NCBI RefSeq assembly: GCF_000003605.2
Contig: NW_003145785.1
Coordinates: 357,463-394,153, forward strand
Source: Saccoglossus kowalevskii
Taxonomy: Eukaryota > Hemichordata > Enteropneusta > Harrimaniidae
Length of the DNA: 36,691 nucleotides
Direction of reading: 5' to 3'
A program made the translations under genes and the position numbers. Shown here piece by piece: positions 32,105-36,691 of the stretch. Below the pieces are notes generated by a model, which searched no databases, was not told the DNA's origin, and saw only the letters and a list, made by a program, of their open reading frames with translations. The stretch's first letter is position 1. Every line of letters starts with the position of its first letter.

Positions 32105-32530
32105 TTTTAGCCCCGACCGCTGGCCAGCATAAAACAGCATTAATTACGGAGCGAAAATAAATGAGATCGCACCTCAGTGTGTAAATTAGCCAATTTCAGC
32201 CACAAAACATTTGTCACCTCGTCTTTATTGAGTCTTATATCTTTCCAAGCATGGCTTGTAATTAGCCGCCGACCGCCGTTCATGCTTGCCTTCCCCCACA
32301 GCTACTATTCACTCAATTTTTTCTGCTGAGATTTTATTGTTTAATTGTAAATGATGAATTAAGTGGTGCAACCGCTGTGATTATTCTTCCTAATTGTGAA
32401 CAACGCTACGATATAATGATGCATGATATTTATGTGTAGCGGCCGTATTCAGAGCTTATCCCGCATCAGCGTCATGCACTTAGAAAAGATATCAATCGAG
32501 GAATGACAGCGACTTTATTTCGGTTTGGAA
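32105..32530. promoter_or_regulatory. Candidate conserved non-coding element 4 (strongest)
   Basis: About 420 bp of sharply different texture: CAGCATTAATTACGGAGCG, AAATAAATGAGATCGCACC, GTGTAAATTAGCCAATTTCA, CTTGTAATTAGCCGCCGACC, then CCGCATCAGCGTCATGCACT. AATTAGCC occurs twice about 86 bp apart, each a homeodomain-type core. Homopolymers are absent and no long frame is open. It looks like a constrained enhancer of the type found around developmental genes; this is inferred. Confidence 0.45.
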
Positions 32531-34229
32531 GCATACAATATTTCCAAGCACCATTTTAGCAATAGGATTCTTCCCTCTAACTTGACTCCTTTTTGGAATA
32601 AAAAAAACGTGTAACATTTTGTCTTTAAGTTTAGTTGCGTGGAGCATTGTGTCAAAATATTGACGTTAAGCATTACAAAATGATATTAAAATTATTGATG
32701 AAAACATTTGATTTGAACACACAAATATTTAAACCCTAACCAGAACTGTGACAGACATTTTATTATTATTGTTGTATTGAAATAATTTAGCACACGACTT
32801 CCCTGTGATTCACAACAAATCTAATCTAAAGTTGGATTGTTGAAATTGTCCTTATCGTCTATGCAAATTATCCATGAACATTTCAAACATGAATCACATT
32901 CTATGGTTACGTCAGTTCTATTTTTAGTAAAATTTTGACAAAGACTGAAAATTTGAAATGTAATATTGTAAAATGCTTTAATTTTACCTGAAAACAACAC
33001 ACGTTATTTGTAGAATTGTACATTTCATTGGGGTATTTAATTTAAATAAATATAACTGTTTTACAATACATACCAACAATTTTTGTGCCACATTTTTGTA
33101 TTTTTTAAATAATTTTTGGAAATTTTGCCCAATAGGACATTTATTTGGCTCTTGATCAAAAATTATAAAAAAATATCAAAAAAAAAACAAACTATTTTAT
33201 AAAAGGTCAGAAAAGTCAGTGTACCGTGATTCATCAATATTTTCATTACAAAGAAAAAAATGAAACTCTTTTCTCAATTCCCACGAGCTTTATTCTTTTA
33301 TTTCCTTCCATTTCCATTTCTTCGGAAGTACCAGTTAAGGTTTAATTTTGAAACCTGATTTTTATTTGAATCTACCGACGCTTTCATTTTCTCAACATTT
33401 TTTCAGACAACATCTAATAAATTGAGATAAAAAATTCATTATAATAAAGTTGTCGAAATCAACCATTAATCTGTAATTATTATCTATTTTTGATCATCTT
33501 CTAGATAAATGTTCATGGCTAAATGAAATTGATGAAAGCTTTGAAATATGATTCAACCCGCCATGAATAATCTTACATAGATGCCTTGGATTGGTGTTCG
33601 ACTATTGTCGATTCATTCTGTTATTTTCTGTACACAGTAATTTTGCCTCTGCTTTCACAGACTATAGTTTTTAATAATCCCCTCCCCCCATCTAATTTTT
33701 TTTAAAGTGTTTGAAGTGGTAGAGTTGAATTTTATTTGCCAGTTTTGCTATTACCCTGCAATCAATTCTGAAAAAAAAAATGATTCAAGCAAGTGTTGAT
33801 ACGTCAGATTGCCTTGAAATTTAACTCTGTGAAACCAGACCATACCTGACTGCACAGACTGCATGTACATTGCAGGCTGAATGTCTACAGGTTTTCATGC
33901 TGGCTCCTGTTAAACATGATAAATAACAGACCAGGTGTCTAACACTTGTCTGTACAGAGTTACTTCAAAACTACAACGTATTGTTAAACCTGTTTAAACT
34001 CATGCTTGCGGCAGTGCAACTGCATCAAAATGTCTGCCTTGGTACGACAGTAATGCAACAGTAGCACGTTCTGTGATTGTTGTGCAGATTTAGGTACTTG
34101 GCCTTGACAAAAACAGTGCCCCCCCCCAAAAAAAAAAGAAGAAAAGAAATTAAAGAGCAGTGAAGCGAGTCTTTTTGTCTAAAAAAAAACACAAATAATG
34201 AAGTCTGCCTCTGAAGATAGATAGGTATA

Positions 34230-34560
34230 ATTTTACTTGTTTCGCTCGCCATTGATGTAGTCAATTTCAGTTACTTTGCGACACCAGTAATTAACTTGGC
34301 ACCCAGACAGTGTGTCTTTTAACTCCTGCCCAGCAGTCTGTAAATTGATTGAGACGGAGAGACTCGGAGAGCCGAGAGACAGAGTAAGTCGGCTGCTAGG
34401 TAGAACTTTAGATTGACAAATTGGGCAAACAACAAAAGGAGGCTGCGTAACTGGCCATAAAGGCGAGTAGTGGAGCCAGCCAACTTTTAGTGTCTCCCGC
34501 AATTTACCTTGAAAACAGTTATCAACTACAATTATGTTATCCAATAACAAGTACTTGAGG
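34230..34560. promoter_or_regulatory. Candidate conserved non-coding element 5
   Basis: Balanced composition with ACACCAGTAATTAACTTGGC, GTCTGTAAATTGATTGAGAC, CTCGGAGAGCCGAG (small inverted repeat), AAACAACAAAAGGAGGCTG (Sox/TCF-like) and CTGGCCATAAAGGCG (Hox/Cdx-like). A 105-codon frame is open on the minus strand but shows no domain and no splice partners. Regulatory role is inferred. Confidence 0.4.
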
Positions 34561-36691
34561 GGTCGACCAGAAAAACTTTCTAAGAATTTGGGTGGGGGAT
34601 TGGGGGGAGGGTGATTTAGTGATTAATGAATGCTGGAAAGTTGTACAAAGTTTGAATACTATGAGTGAAATCTGACGGATATACTGTAAATTATTTATTA
34701 ACCGTAGACTACTACGTGTAACCGACACACTACTCTTGTTTGGTCAGCCCTGCATTCCCAGTCGGGCAGTGGCCATACTTCGTACACACTTAGGTTTACG
34801 AGTTTATATTTAGCGTTGGACAGTTACTAGCTCGCCTCCCACTGAACAGGTTTCAGACAGACGCAAGACCTTGAATTTACAGCATTCAGTGAAAACTTAA
34901 AAAAAAAAAGCACATTGTATGTGGTCAAATTTATATACAGGTTATTGGTATCTGATAAATATTTGTGAATTTGGAGACCAAAGTTCTTGTTTCATGAACA
35001 GAAAAAAACATTATATCAGTAAATGGTACTAAAATAAGGTTTGGTGCCAGTATAATTGGCGACGAAACTTATCACTGAAGTAAATTACCTCTACTCGAGA
35101 GAAGGAGTGTCTTTTGACAGAAACAAATAGACCATATGTGTACTTCATACCTGAATGTTACCTCCCTGGTCCAAAGTAACATACTCTTAGTATGTTGTCA
35201 TATTGACAACTGGTGTTTGGGTGCTATCAGCAATTATATGAACTCGCAGTAAGACTGTTTATCAGTCTATTTTAAAATATTGATATTAAGGGGCCGACCA
35301 TTATAAAACTCCTGGATGGTAGATGGTAGAATTACTGAATAAATTGTTTTTTCTTTGTCTTTTCTTTCAGTTTTGAGGTATATTTTTTTTTTTCCAGGAT
35401 AATGTTGTTTTTTTTATTAAATTGGGTTTCAGGAATAACTGTATAATTTTTGCCAATTTATTCTGTGTATAGATTTCAAATTTAACACCCGGAATATTCA
35501 ATGGTCAGTCCTTTTTTCCTTCATTAAGATTCGTTTCTGGTCTTGATTTTCCATAAAAAATTGTGCGGTTATTCAATTTCTTTTTTATTTTCATTTTTAC
35601 AACTGTTTAAACCGATGTGCATACTGACCACCAATCAATGAGGTATCAGTGGTAAAAATTTTGTTTTTTCAAAAAACTTCTGTTGCTTTGAGATACAAAA
35701 CCTGATTATCCAAATTTCTAGCAACACTGACGTTTGATAATACAGTCCTAATACATGGAAATTGATATTTGAGTTCAATTGTGCATAAAATTGGTTTAAT
35801 AGAAGATGTAATTTTCCATTATAATATTTAGTGTTCCTTTGGTTAAAACTACCAATTCAGTCCTAGCTAATAATATTGGCAACTTGTTGGCAAACACAGA
35901 TGAACTCAGAAATAACATTTAACATTGGACATTGAACTGACATGGAAGTTTTCCATAAATAACCATTCCCTGTAAGTGATCTAAAGAAACCCCTTGGTGC
36001 CGCAAATTATGTTGCATCCGAGTATATGATTGTAACCAAGACATGCAACGTTTCACACTTTTTAAAATATTTTTCTATAATTTCCTTTTTCTTTCCTGTT
36101 ATGGAATCATAACTTGTATCTAAAATTTCAAAAAAAGCAATTAGAATTTGCAATCATTAATTTTCATACGTTTGAAATATTGGGCCATGAACAATTTTTT
36201 TTTTTTTTCAGACTTACATGAGTTATACTTATGATACACCTACATACTGCATACACTTCACCCCCCCCATGTCTAATAATTATAACCATTACTACTAGTT
36301 ACCCCAACCCCCCCTTCCCTGCCTGTCACACAATTGTCAAATCAACGTTTTTATTTACATTAGGATTTTGAATTATTGAACACGAGGTAACATTTTAATA
36401 ATTCTCCTTAACTTGCAATTACCATCCATATGCCCAGCATTCCGTAAATTTTACTATCGCTACTATAAAATACAATTTTAGTGTTTTCAGGGTTTTATTT
36501 ATGAATCTGCATCTGTTAAAAAGTGATATTTATGCGTGTATCATTTTTAAAAAACGTGTCTATATTTCTTTTCAATTATTATGTAAGACTCGTTATAAAA
36601 ACGACTGCTATTATTGTAAGTATGTTTTAAATTTATGCGCATAAACAGTGACGTTTTTACAGAGTGGTACATAATGCACTAGCCGTGCCTG

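Larger units (their letters stand above)
26159..36691 (+). other. First coding intron of right-hand gene, more than 10.5 kb, open at window edge
   Basis: No further exon could be supported. The background is AT-rich with many homopolymer runs. It is interrupted by blocks of balanced composition rich in homeodomain-type words (about 26940-27340, 27560-27730, 29755-30060, 32105-32530, 34230-34560), listed separately. The open frames in it (e.g. 30771-31094 and minus 34233-34550) lack motif and splice support. Confidence 0.6.

Noticed and set aside
34233-34550. 105-codon minus-strand frame with a CPIC motif
   Set aside because: There is only one CxxC pair and no zinc-finger spacing or splice partner; the block reads better as regulatory DNA.
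36190-36240. Polypyrimidine tract and CAG as acceptor of the next exon of the right-hand gene
   Set aside because: In the required phase the reading reaches a stop within eight codons, and no donor follows.
1-36691. tRNA, rRNA, CRISPR, prokaryotic operons, or retroviral/Polinton-like fossils
   Set aside because: None of their sequence signatures was seen. The direct repeats are satellites without spacer structure, and the only retroelement piece is a LINE C-terminal fragment.

Overview
The window is animal nuclear DNA: AT-rich, with coding exons bounded by GT-AG introns, long non-coding stretches, minisatellites, a TTAA-flanked MITE family and a LINE fragment. The gene content suggests a marine invertebrate bilaterian. 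A hemichordate or cephalochordate fits well, but a lophotrochozoan cannot be excluded. A 50-N assembly gap lies at 10243-10292.

Left part (1-6315): the 3' two-thirds of a MuSK-type receptor tyrosine kinase gene on the + strand. Six exons can be joined with GT-AG junctions and compatible phases. They give 632 residues: a ten-cysteine Frizzled-like domain, an 8-codon microexon, a six-cysteine kringle split over two exons, a transmembrane helix, a juxtamembrane NPMY motif and a complete tyrosine kinase. The signal peptide and any Ig domains lie off the left edge. The kringle is interrupted by an intron holding an 11-copy minisatellite. Another interspersed repeat appears twice around the gene.

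Middle (6316-about 24950): the long 3' flank of MuSK, then repeat-rich DNA. It has three copies plus a relic of a roughly 165-bp TTAA-flanked palindromic-ended MITE (piggyBac-like), a degraded 3' LINE fragment on the minus strand, short duplications carrying ACGTCA motifs, and a large array of about 31 copies of a 53-bp unit at 18370-20037. A few small open frames look faintly coding but are not recognised.

Right part (about 24990-36691): the start of a second + strand gene. There is a CpG-richer leader exon ending at 25230, then a first coding exon at 25603-26158 that encodes a His/Ser/Pro-rich, probably disordered, possibly nuclear protein of unknown family. Its first coding intron runs more than 10.5 kb off the right edge. 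That intron contains several blocks of more balanced composition with homeodomain-like motifs, which are candidate conserved enhancers. A long intron of this kind is typical of developmental regulator genes.

The strongest biology is the MuSK-like receptor: it keeps the Dok-type NPxY docking motif and the kringle, but has only one of the three activation-loop tyrosines of vertebrate MuSK. No retroviral, Polinton-like or other capsid-bearing fossil was recognised, and no tRNA, rRNA or CRISPR.
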